Source: an uncultured Prevotellaceae bacterium (GTDB taxonomy: Bacteria > Bacteroidota > Bacteroidia > Bacteroidales > Bacteroidaceae). Taken from it: a stretch of DNA of 64,000 nt. The translations under genes and the position numbers were made by a program. This document shows positions 33,253 to 41,844 of this stretch, one piece after another. Every line of letters begins with the position of its first letter. Position 1 is the stretch's first letter. The notes beneath the pieces were generated by a model that had not been told where the DNA came from, made no database searches, and was given only the letters and a program-made list of their open reading frames with translations. The stretch is taken from NCBI GenBank assembly GCA_902775475.1, contig CACYME010000021.1, positions 24,814 through 88,813 on the forward strand, read 5' to 3'.

Positions 33253-34797
33253 TCACTTCGCATAAGCGACCGAGCGTGTCTCACGGATGACGGTAATCTT
33301 CACCTGTCCGGGATAAGTCATCTCGTTCTGAATCTTCGTGGCAATCTCGCCGCTCAGAGCCTCGGTCTCGGCATCGGTCATCTTGTCGGCACCGACGATG
33401 ACACGCAGCTCACGACCAGCCTGGATGGCGTAGGTCTTCGTCACGCCAGGATAGCTCATGGCAATGGCCTCAAGGTCGTTCAGACGCTTGATGTAGGCCT
33501 CTACAATCTCACGACGGGCACCGGGACGGGCACCGCTGATGGCGTCGCACACCTGCACGATGGGTGCCAGCAGCGTCTGCATCTCCATCTCGTCGTGGTG
33601 GGCACCAATGGCGTTGCAGATGTCGGGCTTCTCCTTATACATCTCAGCAATCTTGGCACCGTAGAGTGCGTGCGGCATCTCGCTCTCCTCGTCGGGCACC
33701 TTACCGATGTCGTGAAGCAGACCAGCACGCTTGGCCTTCTTCGGGTTCAGCCCCAGCTCGGCAGCCATCACGGCACAGAGGTTGGCCGTCTCACGGGCGT
33801 GCTGCAGCAGGTTCTGGCCGTAGCTTGAGCGGTACTTCATCTTGCCGATGATGCGCACCAGCTCGGGATGCAGACCGTGGATGCCCAGGTCGATGGCCGT
33901 GCGCTTACCGGTCTCAATAATCTCGTTGTCAAGCTGCTTCTTCACCTTGTTCACCACCTCCTCGATGCGGGCGGGGTGGATGCGGCCGTCGGCCACCAGC
34001 TGGTGCAGGGCCAGGCGGCATGTCTCGCGGCGCACAGGGTCGAAACCGCTGATGACGATAGCCTCGGGCGTGTCGTCGACGACGATTTCAACGCCGCAGG
34101 CAGCCTCCAGTGCGCGGATGTTGCGACCCTCGCGGCCGATGATGCGGCCCTTCACCTCGTCGTTATCGATGTGGAACACCGACACGCTGTTCTCCACAGC
34201 CGTCTCCGTTGCCACGCGCTGGATGGTCTGAATGACAATCTTCTTAGCCTGGGCATTGGCGTTCAGCTTGGCCTCGTCCATGATTTCGTTCACATAGCTG
34301 GCAGCAGCCGTCTTGGCCTCGTCCTTCAGGCTCTCCACCAGGCGGTTGCGGGCCTCCTCAGCACTCAGGCCGCTCAGCTCTTCCAGCTTCTCGCGCTCCT
34401 TCTGCTGCATCTTGCCCAGTTCCTCCTGCTTCAGCGCCAGGGCCTTCTTCTCGTTCTCGATGCGCTGCTGCTGGCTGTCCAGCTCGTTCTTGCGGCGGCC
34501 CAGCTCGTCCTGACGCTGGTTCAGGTTCAGCTCGCGCTGCTTCAGCTTGTTCTCACTCTGCTGGATGGCATGGTTGCGCTGCTGCACCTCCTTCTCCAGC
34601 TCACTCTTCTTGTTCAGGAATTTCTCCTTCACCTCGAGCAGTTTCTTTTCCTTGATGACTTCGGCCTCCTTCTGTGCAGAGTCGACCATCTCGTTGTACT
34701 TCCCCTTGATGACCTTGAGGAATAGGAAGTATCCGCCTGCAGCTCCAACGATGAGAGCCACGGCGGCAATGATGATTGCTAAAACTGTACTAATCAT
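33253..34797 (-). CDS. rny: Ribonuclease Y
   Basis: 514 residues, standard length. It has an N-terminal membrane anchor (about 4-27) and a long coiled coil (about 30-200; Glu/Lys/Gln-rich). The KH domain contains [17 protein letters not shown], and the HD domain contains [15 protein letters not shown] with HD metal ligands and GAHHDE. It initiates mRNA decay at the inner membrane. It is the last gene of a coiled-coil protein-zapA-rny operon (33-base gap after zapA), an arrangement common in Bacteroidales. Confidence 0.97.
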   Translation of the reverse strand: MISTVLAIIIAAVALIVGAAGGYFLFLKVIKGKYNEMVDSAQKEAEVIKEKKLLEVKEKFLNKKSELEKEVQQRNHAIQQSENKLKQRELNLNQRQDELGRRKNELDSQQQRIENEKKALALKQEELGKMQQKEREKLEELSGLSAEEARNRLVESLKDEAKTAAASYVNEIMDEAKLNANAQAKKIVIQTIQRVATETAVENSVSVFHIDNDEVKGRIIGREGRNIRALEAACGVEIVVDDTPEAIVISGFDPVRRETCRLALHQLVADGRIHPARIEEVVNKVKKQLDNEIIETGKRTAIDLGIHGLHPELVRIIGKMKYRSSYGQNLLQHARETANLCAVMAAELGLNPKKAKRAGLLHDIGKVPDEESEMPHALYGAKIAEMYKEKPDICNAIGAHHDEMEMQTLLAPIVQVCDAISGARPGARREIVEAYIKRLNDLEAIAMSYPGVTKTYAIQAGRELRVIVGADKMTDAETEALSGEIATKIQNEMTYPGQVKITVIRETRSVAYAK

Positions 34798-34830
34798 AAA
34801 GTAAATATATAATGTGTAATATTCTCCTCG

Positions 34831-35133
34831 TCATTTTAGGGCGTCTTCGATTTCAGAAGTCAGCTGACGGAGAATATTATCATACGGGGTCGTGTCGTTC
34901 TTGCCCAGCTCTTTCTCATAGCGCAAAGCTATCTCTATGAGCGTCATCAGCGCAATGGTATGATCGCTCTTACGCCCTTTGTACACCTGGGCGTAAGCGC
35001 CATAGCGCTCGGTGATGAGCTTGGCTGCTGCACGATAGTACACCTCGTCCTCGCGGTTGTGGAGCACCATTGCAATGTCTTCGTCGTAGACGTGCAACCT
35101 TATATTGAGTTTCTCTTTACTTTCTTCTGCCAT
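34831..35133 (-). CDS. zapA: Cell division protein ZapA
   Basis: 100 residues from ATG 35133 (MAEESKEKLNIRL). The N-terminal region (KLNIRLHVYDEDIAMVLHNREDEVYYRAAAKLITER) and the C-terminal coiled coil match ZapA, which binds and crosslinks FtsZ filaments. A GTG start 36 bases upstream would overlap the previous gene's end region but adds a non-conserved leader. It lies in the operon with the coiled-coil protein upstream and rny downstream. Confidence 0.9.
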   Translation of the reverse strand: MAEESKEKLNIRLHVYDEDIAMVLHNREDEVYYRAAAKLITERYGAYAQVYKGRKSDHTIALMTLIEIALRYEKELGKNDTTPYDNILRQLTSEIEDALK

Positions 35134-35178
35134 CGTCGTTTCCGTTGTCAGTACCGGCGGCATGGCCACCGTTCCGCT

Positions 35179-35475
35179 TTACTTCTCGTCGCTGAGCATG
35201 GCGATGCATTTGTTCAGACTGCGGATGAGTCCTGCCACCCGCTCCTTGGCGCCATCGAGGTCGCCGTCGGTGATTTCCAGCATGCGCGCCATCTTCAGCG
35301 ATTCGTAGTCACGCTCCTGCTGAGCCAGCTTGGCCTTCAGCTCTTCAATCTGCTGCTCGTTCTCGTCCACCATGGCATACAAGTCCTGATTCTCCTGCTT
35401 CAACTCCTGAAAGCGGAGAATCATCTGCCTGACACGTGTCTGGAACGCTGCCAAATCTTTCTCGTTCTGATTCAT
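35179..35475 (-). CDS. Small coiled-coil protein upstream of zapA
   Basis: 98 residues from ATG 35475, nearly all coiled coil (RQMILRFQELKQENQDLYAMVDENEQQIEELKAKLAQQE, then a second helix). Its place directly before zapA, under the shared promoter at 35494, suggests a division-related partner, analogous to ZapB, but sequence alone does not prove it. Confidence 0.75.
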   Translation of the reverse strand: MNQNEKDLAAFQTRVRQMILRFQELKQENQDLYAMVDENEQQIEELKAKLAQQERDYESLKMARMLEITDGDLDGAKERVAGLIRSLNKCIAMLSDEK

Positions 35476-35493
35476 GACCACGTTTTTATCCTA

Positions 35494-35501
35494 CAAAGGT
35501 A
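35494..35501 (-). promoter_or_regulatory. -7 box TACCTTTG of the coiled-coil/zapA/rny operon
   Basis: Perfect motif 18 bases before ATG 35475. Confidence 0.75.
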
Positions 35502-35507
35502 GTGAAA

Positions 35508-35606
35508 AGAAGCGAAAAGCGAAAAGCGAGAAGTGAAAAGCCGTCAAAAATTCCGTTTATTTAACGTTTTGTCTACATTTTTCACTTTTCGCTCCTCACT
35601 TATCAC
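35508..35606. repeat. AAGCGAA/TTCGCTT inverted array
   Basis: Units of AAGCGAAA (from about 35510) face TTTTTCACTTTTCGCT (about 35578-35593), followed by ATCACTC heptads. The imperfect stem lies after the stop of the 35610-36230 gene and probably terminates it. Confidence 0.55.
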
Positions 35607-35609
35607 TCA

Positions 35610-36230
35610 TCACTCATCACTCTTCTTCGGTTCCTTCTTGGCAAGCATCACCACGCGGTAGACGAAGTCGGTGGCCCACTTCTCTGAGAAGTTCAGGCGC
35701 TTGTTATACTCGCGCACGGCCACCACCGTCTTGATAACGCCGGCGTCCTTGTAGTCGTTCTTCGTGTAGATGTCGTGCACGGTCTTCTGGGTCATGCCGT
35801 AGATGGCCTTCTTGAAGAAGCTGGGCATGCGCAGCTTGAACTTCATCAGGTTGCCTGTCAGCATCATCAGGTCCTGCACAAAGGCCTGGAACTGCAGCAG
35901 ATAGGGCTGCACGTCCTGCAGCTTGCGGCATTTGCGGCTGATGCTCTGGTCAATCTCCTTGAAGAACTGGTCGTCCATCTCGTACATGTCCTTCAGCATC
36001 TTCTTGCAGCGCGCCTTCTCACCCAGTCCCAGCCGTCCCTGCTGCGTGGGCACCTTCAGCGTCAGCTTGAACGTGCGCAGGTCGGGCAGCGCGGCCAGGT
36101 TGGTGATGTGCAGCTCGCTGGCTATCACCGCCTGGAAGTAAACACGTATCAGCGTCATGAAGTCCTCCATGCCGCCTATCTTCGTTCCCTCTTCATTCTT
36201 CTTTCCAAATAGTCTGCTAATAAAGCTCAT
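35610..36230 (-). CDS. Conserved hypothetical protein, all-helical
   Basis: 206 residues from ATG 36230 (MSFISRLFGKKNEEG); the longer in-frame start lies upstream of the promoter. It is predicted to be soluble and mostly helical, with Lys-rich segments (KARCKKMLKDMYEMDDQFFKEIDQSISRKCRK) and a C-terminal helix EKWATDFVYRVVMLAKKEPK. No known domain was recognised. A similar protein appears to be conserved in Bacteroidales, judging from its ordinary composition and good codon use. It is a single gene under its own promoter. Confidence 0.75.
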   Translation of the reverse strand: MSFISRLFGKKNEEGTKIGGMEDFMTLIRVYFQAVIASELHITNLAALPDLRTFKLTLKVPTQQGRLGLGEKARCKKMLKDMYEMDDQFFKEIDQSISRKCRKLQDVQPYLLQFQAFVQDLMMLTGNLMKFKLRMPSFFKKAIYGMTQKTVHDIYTKNDYKDAGVIKTVVAVREYNKRLNFSEKWATDFVYRVVMLAKKEPKKSDE

Positions 36231-36268
36231 GATGTTTCCTTCTTTTGGGAATTTGTTGTTTTCGGGTG

Positions 36269-36276
36269 CAAAGTTA
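36269..36276 (-). promoter_or_regulatory. -7 box TAACTTTG of the 35610-36230 gene
   Basis: Perfect motif 38 bases before ATG 36230. Confidence 0.7.
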
Positions 36277-36433
36277 ATAAAAACCACAGACATAGCCAAA
36301 CAAATGCCGAAAGATTTGCGAGCAGACAAAACCGTGGCCACCATCCATGAAGGACAGCGGCCACGCTTTTTATTGTAGGCTGTAGGCTGTCGGGGTTAGG
36401 CTTCAGACTACAAACCTTAGAATTCTGACGAGA

Positions 36434-36622
36434 TTATTCTTCATCGTCCCAGAGGCCAGCACCACGGCTCATGGCATCGCCCTCGGCATTCTCATTCTGA
36501 AGTTTTCCAGAGCCAGTACCATCGCCATTGAACTGCATGGTTGAATTGGGCGAGCTGGCAATCATGCCCTGCAGCTCTATCTGCTGCACCAGCGTATTGG
36601 GGGAAAAATATGTCTTTTTCAT
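36434..36622 (-). CDS. 62-residue peptide, Prevotella small-peptide type
   Basis: The peptide begins MKKTYFSPNTLVQQIELQG and has a Ser/Asn/Gly-rich middle (SSPNSTMQFNGDGTGSGK) ending in an acidic WDDEE. Small proteins starting MKKxYxxPxxxVxxIEL/V with Gly/Ser/Asn-rich C-termini are frequent in Prevotella and Bacteroides, often beside surface-protein genes, and have no assigned function. There is no signal peptide. It lies 53 bases downstream of the surface-protein gene on the same strand and may be co-transcribed with it. Confidence 0.65.
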   Translation of the reverse strand: MKKTYFSPNTLVQQIELQGMIASSPNSTMQFNGDGTGSGKLQNENAEGDAMSRGAGLWDDEE

Positions 36623-36675
36623 TGTTTGGTTCTCCTATTTTTATATGTTTGAAATTAGAATAATTGGAATAACAA

Positions 36676-38991
36676 TTACTTCAACACGACCTTCTTGCCA
36701 TTCACGATGTAGAGGCCCTTCGTGGGCTGCATCACGCGCTGGCCGCTCAGGTTGAAGATGGCGTTCTCCTTGGCCACGGTGTTCTCCACGGTGCTGATGC
36801 CCGTCTCACCGCCGAAGCCGATGAACGTGCGGGCACTATTGCCGCTAACGTGCAGATAAGCCTTGCCGGCAGCCACCTTCTGGCCATTAGCCTTGTAGAA
36901 GCCGAGGCCATTTTTGCCATTGTTCAGAATATAGTTTGCACCATTGTTGGGGTCGGTGGAAGACAGCGAAGCGATTTTCTCCAGCACGCCGACGAGGGCA
37001 TTACCCACCACGTCGTCAGCCTGGTCGTTGGGGCCAAGCACGGGAACGTTCACAGAAACAGCACCATTGGTACTACGCAGCAGCAGACCTTCACCGGCAG
37101 GAATCTGGTTCTTCTGTGTGAAGTTGATAGTCTCACCATCAACGGTAGCGATGTAGGCCTCGATGCCACTATTGCTGAAGTCGAGTGCTTCGCGTGAGCA
37201 GAAGGTGGCAAAGCCAGCATCGCTGACGTTTGCAGGAACAGAAACGGCCTCAATGCTGGAAGTACCCTTGATAGCGTTCACACTGAAATAAGTTTCACCG
37301 TTGCCCTTCAACAGCACCTCATAGCCAAGCAGCAGTGTGCCATTGGTCTTGCAGCCCCAAGCGGACTTGAGAGCATCGGTGCCAAGCTGAACGGGAATAG
37401 AAGCGCCAGCCGTGGGAGAAGAAGTAAACTCGCTGGCAATGGTGAAGTTGGCATCGGTAGTAAATTCGCTGGTGTAGGGATCTAACGTCTTGCTGCGGAA
37501 CTCACCGACGATAAATCCTTTAACGAAGATGTCTTTCCGGCCCTGAGCGTCGCCGTTGATGACATCATCCACGGTGAAGGGGTTGTTGATGGTACCTTTT
37601 GCGTTGGGGTCAACCACGGTAAGTGTGTAGCTGGCAGAACTAACTTTCCATTCATCATTACCGGCAAAGGTAGCGGAAATGGTGGTGGTGCCAGCGCCCA
37701 CGACTTCAACCACGCCCTGCTGGCTGATGGTGGCGACGGCGGGGTCGGAGGATGCGTAGGTCACGGCCTCGGTGAAGTTATCGGCCATGCCTAGATTAGG
37801 AGCCTGGAATATTTCACCAATGGTAATCTCATATCCTTCGATGTCACCGAACGAGAGTTCGGGGTCAGCCTTCTGGGGGCGATTGAAGGAAACGAGATAG
37901 TTGTTTTTGTCAAACTCTGGAGTACTATTGTATTTCTTCACCAAGCCGCAGGCGACCACTTGGTCACCAACCTGCAAGTCGTCCTTGCTGGCGAAATCGG
38001 CACTTTGAAGGCCTTTGCCGCTGTACACCTCCATCTGAGTGGTTGTCGTGCCATCATCGGAAATCCAATAGGTGATGGAGCTGTAAGTGCTGTTTTAGCT
38101 GTCAACCTGTGAGACTACGCCTTTCACATAAACCTTATTAGGAGAGGTGGAGCTGCCCAGCGTGTTGATATAGGCAATAGCATTGGCCACACTGTAGGGG
38201 TTATTGGCTGTGCCAGGGGCGTTGGGGTCAACCACGGTGAGTGTGTAACTGGCCGAGCTGGATTTCCAATCATCGTCACCAGCAAATGAAGCGGTGATGG
38301 TGGTGGTGCCAGCTTCAGCACCCAGAGTCAACTCGCCAGCATCGCTAATAGTGGCAACTGCGGTGTTGGACGACTCATAGCTGATGGTACCGTTGAAGTT
38401 GTCGGCGTATGCGAGTGCAGGGGCTTGGAAAGTCTCACCAAGATTGATAGTGTATTCTTCAACATCGCCATAGGAGAATGCTGGGTCAGACTTAGTGACT
38501 GAAGAACCTGAAATTGAATATGTTATTTTGAAAGTCTCAATATATACAGAATTGGTCGTTGCTTTAATTGTAATAACCAAAGTGCCAGGTCCTGTTGTTG
38601 GAGTTACGGTCATATCCTTATCGACAAAGGCAGAATTACCAAGTCCTGAAATTCCGGTTAGAGTGGCAAATTCGGTTCCATTCATTGTAGCATTGGCATC
38701 ACCATTACCAGCACTCTTATTATTGTGGACACCAAGTGTTATTCCTGTAATCGTTACATCTTCAGGAACATCTTCAATAGTAAGAGTTGCAGAATTACCA
38801 TTTGTAAGTTGGCCTGGAGTATTGTAAGTTTGTGAGTAGGATGCCGTAGTTCCTGTAATGGCCGTTCCTGTAACACTCACCTTTGTCTTTGACTGAACAG
38901 TATACGTTACAGTCTCTGCCCACGCCGTTCCTACTCCCGCGAGCAATAGCCCGAGCAGGAGCAACATTTTTGTTTGTAAATGTTTGATCAT
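36676..38991 (-). pseudogene. Repetitive surface protein split by an in-frame stop
   Basis: A single frame of 771 codons is interrupted by TAA at 38097-38095. The first part (298 codons from ATG 38991) has a signal peptide (AGVGTAWA) and an Ig-like domain with TNTAVATISDAGELTLG. The second part continues in the same frame, with NSTYSSITYWISDDG directly after the stop, a second near-identical Ig-like domain (SSDPAVATISQQGVVEVVGAG) and a C-terminal ISTVENTVAKENAIFNLSGQ/RGLYIVNGKKVVLK-type tail seen on many Bacteroidales surface proteins. Both repeats share SSASYTLTVVDPNA. A nonsense mutation is the simplest explanation. Read-through, or separate use of ATG 38034, is possible. Confidence 0.85.
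38095..38097 (-). other. In-frame TAA interrupting the surface-protein gene
   Basis: The codons read ...VKGVVSQVDS-stop-NSTYSSITYW... with no frame change. The next in-frame ATG is at 38034, deep inside the OB-like domain, so no intact product of the second part would carry a signal peptide. Confidence 0.85.
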
Positions 38992-39082
38992 AATACTTTT
39001 ATTAAGTTAGTTTGACATAAAATTGTTTTATTTCTCTGAATGGTTCAATGCCTGCATCATCCCGACGCAGGAAATACGGGTG

Positions 39083-39090
39083 CAAAGTTA
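39083..39090 (-). promoter_or_regulatory. -7 box TAACTTTG of the surface-protein gene
   Basis: Perfect motif 91 bases before ATG 38991, leaving an AT-rich leader. It is divergent from the ATPase promoter. Confidence 0.65.
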
Positions 39091-39167
39091 CGAAGAAAAA
39101 AACTGAACGCAAAAAAAATAATCAAGCTTTTTTTAGTAAAAAGAAAAGCGGTATAAAAATAAATGTG

Positions 39168-39175
39168 TATCTTTG
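39168..39175 (+). promoter_or_regulatory. -7 box TATCTTTG of the ATPase/nuclease pair
   Basis: Perfect motif 18 bases before the ATG at 39194. Confidence 0.72.
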
Positions 39176-39193
39176 CACATCAAAATCTTCGTA

Positions 39194-40393
39194 ATGGCAA
39201 CAATACACATCAAGAATGTAGGCCCCCTCCGCGACACTGGGGAGGTAACCTTGAACAAGCTATTGCTCGTCATCGGCAAGCAAAGCTCCGGCAAGAGCAC
39301 CTTCATGAAGGTGCTGTGCCACTGCCGCTGGATAGAGAAGACGCTCATGGTCGATGACGACAGCCATGCCAGTGACTACGGCCAGGGCAGAGAGTTCATG
39401 AATAGTCTAATGACCTTCCACAGGTTCAACGTGGATTTTTTTTCAGCCGAGAGCTACATCAAATACGACGGCGACTACATCACGATAGAACAGCAGGGCA
39501 ACGAGTCGGAAGCCATCATCACCCGCAAGGCCAGCTTTGAAAGCAAGCGCTACAACACCAAGCTCTGCTTCATCCCCTCTGAGCGCAACCTCATTTCAGC
39601 AGTCAAGAACATCGACAAGGCCTACAAGGCCACCGAGCTGGACGTACTGCTCAACTACCTGCTGGAATGGGACGAGGTGAAGGACTTCTACGGCCGCAAG
39701 AACCCGCTGTCTCTCTCCGTAGCGCCCCTCCTGTATTATAACGACGGCGGTGCCGATTTCATCTATATAAACAATAACAACAAGCAACTGCCTGTATTCT
39801 ATGCCTCCAGCGGTGTGCAGTCAGCCATGCCCATTGAGGTGATGATTGACCGCTATAGTGCGCTTGTGGGCAAAAGGGCCAGCATCAGCAAGCACGACTG
39901 GAGGCACATCTTTGACGAGATGAAGGATAGCGAAATGTCCCAGGACGCCCTAGTCAGCAAGGTCGGCAAGGCCTATTACCAGTCGGTGCAGTTCTTCATC
40001 GAGGAGCCAGAGCAGAACCTGTTCCCCATGTCGCAAAAAGACCTGGTGCTGAACATCGTCAGCCATCTGGTGGCCGTGCAGGGTCAGCAAAGCAGCATGG
40101 TGGTGATGACCACACACAGTCCCTACGTGCTCTCTGTCGTCAACGAGCTGATGGCAGAGGCCAGGCTGGACGCAGCCAACTGGCACACACCCATAGCCGG
40201 TGCCGACGACTTCATCAATCACAAATGCCTGATGCCCCAAGACAGCTACTCGGCTTTCTTCATCAATGGCAGCGGAACCTTTGAAGACCTCATCGACCGT
40301 GACCTGCCAATGGTCAGCGGCTTGCAGCTGGACGGTGTCTCCGACTGGGTGGAAGAGCGAATAGCACAAATCAACAAGTTCATCTATGGCTGA
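39194..40393 (+). CDS. AAA (ABC/OLD-type) ATPase, first gene of a two-gene module
   Basis: 399 residues from ATG 39194; a TTG/ATG-like extension starting at 39173 lies in the -7 box. Walker A is GKQSSGKST (28-36). A middle insertion of about 150 residues follows, then an ABC-type signature-like segment YASSGVQSAMP (about 203-213), Walker B FFIEEPEQNLFP (267-278) and an H-motif TTHSPYVL (306-313). This order is that of AAA_21/OLD-like ATPases used in many anti-phage systems. Its stop codon overlaps the next gene by eight bases. GC content looks lower than in flanking genes, consistent with transfer. Confidence 0.88.
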   Translation: MATIHIKNVGPLRDTGEVTLNKLLLVIGKQSSGKSTFMKVLCHCRWIEKTLMVDDDSHASDYGQGREFMNSLMTFHRFNVDFFSAESYIKYDGDYITIEQQGNESEAIITRKASFESKRYNTKLCFIPSERNLISAVKNIDKAYKATELDVLLNYLLEWDEVKDFYGRKNPLSLSVAPLLYYNDGGADFIYINNNNKQLPVFYASSGVQSAMPIEVMIDRYSALVGKRASISKHDWRHIFDEMKDSEMSQDALVSKVGKAYYQSVQFFIEEPEQNLFPMSQKDLVLNIVSHLVAVQGQQSSMVVMTTHSPYVLSVVNELMAEARLDAANWHTPIAGADDFINHKCLMPQDSYSAFFINGSGTFEDLIDRDLPMVSGLQLDGVSDWVEERIAQINKFIYG

Positions 40394-40850
40394 CAACACG
40401 TATTCGCTACTGAAGGCATCGGGCTATCATCCTGAGCAAGAGCTGTCTGCCCGCAGCATCTTGTCAGCATCAGAACTCGGAAAGCGCTACCGCTTAGCTA
40501 TAAGCGGCGGTAGACGCTCGTCGCTATTCCAGATTGACGGCTACATCATTTCTTCTGGCAAGCGCTGCGACAAGCTGGTTCTTGTTGAAAACGCAGGAGA
40601 CGACTGGGCCGAAATCTTTGTTGAACTAAAGGGCGTCGACGTGGCAAGTGCCATCGAGCAGCTCCGAGTCAGCCTGGGCAGTCCGCTTTTCAAGCATGCC
40701 ACCAACAAGGAGGTCAGAGCCAGGATTGTGGCCCAGTCATTTCCGTCTCACCGTTCAAACCCCATCATGGAGAAAGCAAAAATAGAATTCATGAGAAAGT
40801 TCCAGTACGAGCTCCGGGGGATGAAGACTGGTCAGCAGGACGCCATTTAG
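40386..40850 (+). CDS. PD-(D/E)XK nuclease-like partner protein
   Basis: 154 residues; the ATG at 40386 overlaps the end of the ATPase gene, so the two are translationally coupled. A restriction-nuclease-like core is suggested by D51/D62 (QIDGYIISSGKRCDKLVLVE) followed by the E-x-K pair E80-L-K82 (AEIFVELKGVD) and a helix with Q92 (AIEQL). The N-terminal 45 residues and the C-terminal helical region are without recognised domains. An ATPase sensor with a small nuclease effector would be the expected reading, as in several phage-defence modules. Nuclease activity is an inference from motif spacing. Confidence 0.72.
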   Translation: MADNTYSLLKASGYHPEQELSARSILSASELGKRYRLAISGGRRSSLFQIDGYIISSGKRCDKLVLVENAGDDWAEIFVELKGVDVASAIEQLRVSLGSPLFKHATNKEVRARIVAQSFPSHRSNPIMEKAKIEFMRKFQYELRGMKTGQQDAI

Positions 40851-40851
40851 C

Positions 40852-41043
40852 CCAGCGACTACAGCCATTCTGCCCTTCCTGTCGGCCCACGGCATCTACG
40901 ACGCCATCGTCATGGGCGGCACCGTGTCCGACGTGCTGGGAGCCGTCAGCTCGCTGGTGCTCATCTTCTTCTGTGTGAAGATGCACAAGCACGCCCGCCT
41001 GAAGATGCTGGCTCACATTGAGCGCGACAGGCGCCAAGCCTGA
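40852..41043 (+). pseudogene. C-terminal remnant of a membrane transporter (MATE-like)
   Basis: An open frame directly after the nuclease-like gene, ending at TGA 41041-41043, reads ATTAILPFLSAHGIYDAI and GTVSDVLGAVSSLVLIFFCV, then a basic cytoplasmic tail (KMHKHARLKMLAHIERDRRQA). It looks like the last two helices of a MATE/flippase-type transporter. There is no upstream part or start, so the rest of the gene has been lost, possibly when the ATPase/nuclease pair arrived. Confidence 0.55.
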
Positions 41044-41279
41044 AGTCCACGCAGGCCAGCCCGGTAACAGCTCAGTCATACACGCCTCCGTTCAGCCGAA
41101 TTTGCAATTCGGCTGCTGTGAGTATAAGCATTTGCAATGCGATCAACTGCGCGAAGAAAATGCCCTTTTTGACCTTATGCCTATCTCGCCTGACTGCGGT
41201 AACCGCACTATACAGCAAAGCGGTCTTACGAAAAACCAGGAAGAACCGCTTTACGGCGATTTTTTAACGAAGTTTAAGG
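41044..41279 (+). other. Gene-free stretch after the transporter remnant
   Basis: It holds a 9-bp hairpin, CAGCCGAAT (41093-41101) and ATTCGGCTG (41107-41115), and an AAAGCGGT...ACCGCTTT pair around 41218-41256. No convincing coding frame or promoter was seen. Confidence 0.4.
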
Positions 41280-41690
41280 AAATATTAAACACTCACTCCT
41301 CGAAAATACGCGAGTTTTTCGCACGAGAAAACTTTTGGCCGAAAAAACGCGAGTTTTGAGAGGGTCTACTAAACACCTAAGCATCAGGACGTTAAGCGAA
41401 ATTTCGCAAAATTTAGTGCCTGTTCGCGCAAAAAAGTCAACGCCAAATTTTCAAAAGGCGTTGACTTTTGAAAATTTCGCGTGCTTAAAAACGCGAGAAA
41501 CGGGGCAATAAATTGTTAAAAACGCTGCACAAAACCGCCTTTTTGTGCCATTTTCGGCCTTTCCGACCCATTTTCCTTCGGCCGAGTGACGACCAAAACG
41601 GCTCAAAACGCCCATTTTTCACTCCAGAATGCTTCCGAATTGTGAACTTTTCATTTAACGGAATTTAAGGAAATATTGAACACTCCGAAC
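41280..41690 (-). repeat. Dispersed AT-rich element with 13-bp hairpin, copy C (inverted)
   Basis: The hairpin AAAAGTCAACGCC (41432-41444) and GGCGTTGACTTTT (41457-41469) is identical to copies A and B. The surrounding blocks (GAAAATTTCGCGTGC; CTCTCAAAACTCGCG read on the minus strand; GGAAGCATTCTGGAGTG read on the minus strand) occur in the reverse order, so this copy is inverted. Confidence 0.7.
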
Positions 41691-41810
41691 GCCTCAGCCC
41701 CTTGGGGCGGTAGCTGGCTGATTGGAGCCCGAAAATGGCGGAACGACACAATTTTCCCTATATGATGATATTTTTTCGGAGAAAAAGGTATTTATGCGAA
41801 AAAAAATATG

Positions 41811-41818
41811 TACCTTTG
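41811..41818 (+). promoter_or_regulatory. -7 box TACCTTTG of the rfbA operon
   Basis: Perfect motif 26 bases before the ATG at 41845. Confidence 0.75.
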
Positions 41819-41844
41819 CACCCTGTATTACGTAATAACACATT

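Noticed and set aside
33150-33257. CRISPR-like heptad arrays
   Set aside because: Repeats are seven bases with no unique spacers; they form a hairpin between convergent genes.
41018-41359. A 113-codon frame downstream of the transporter remnant
   Set aside because: It overlaps the remnant's end and a repeat, contains scattered Cys without a domain, and lacks a promoter.
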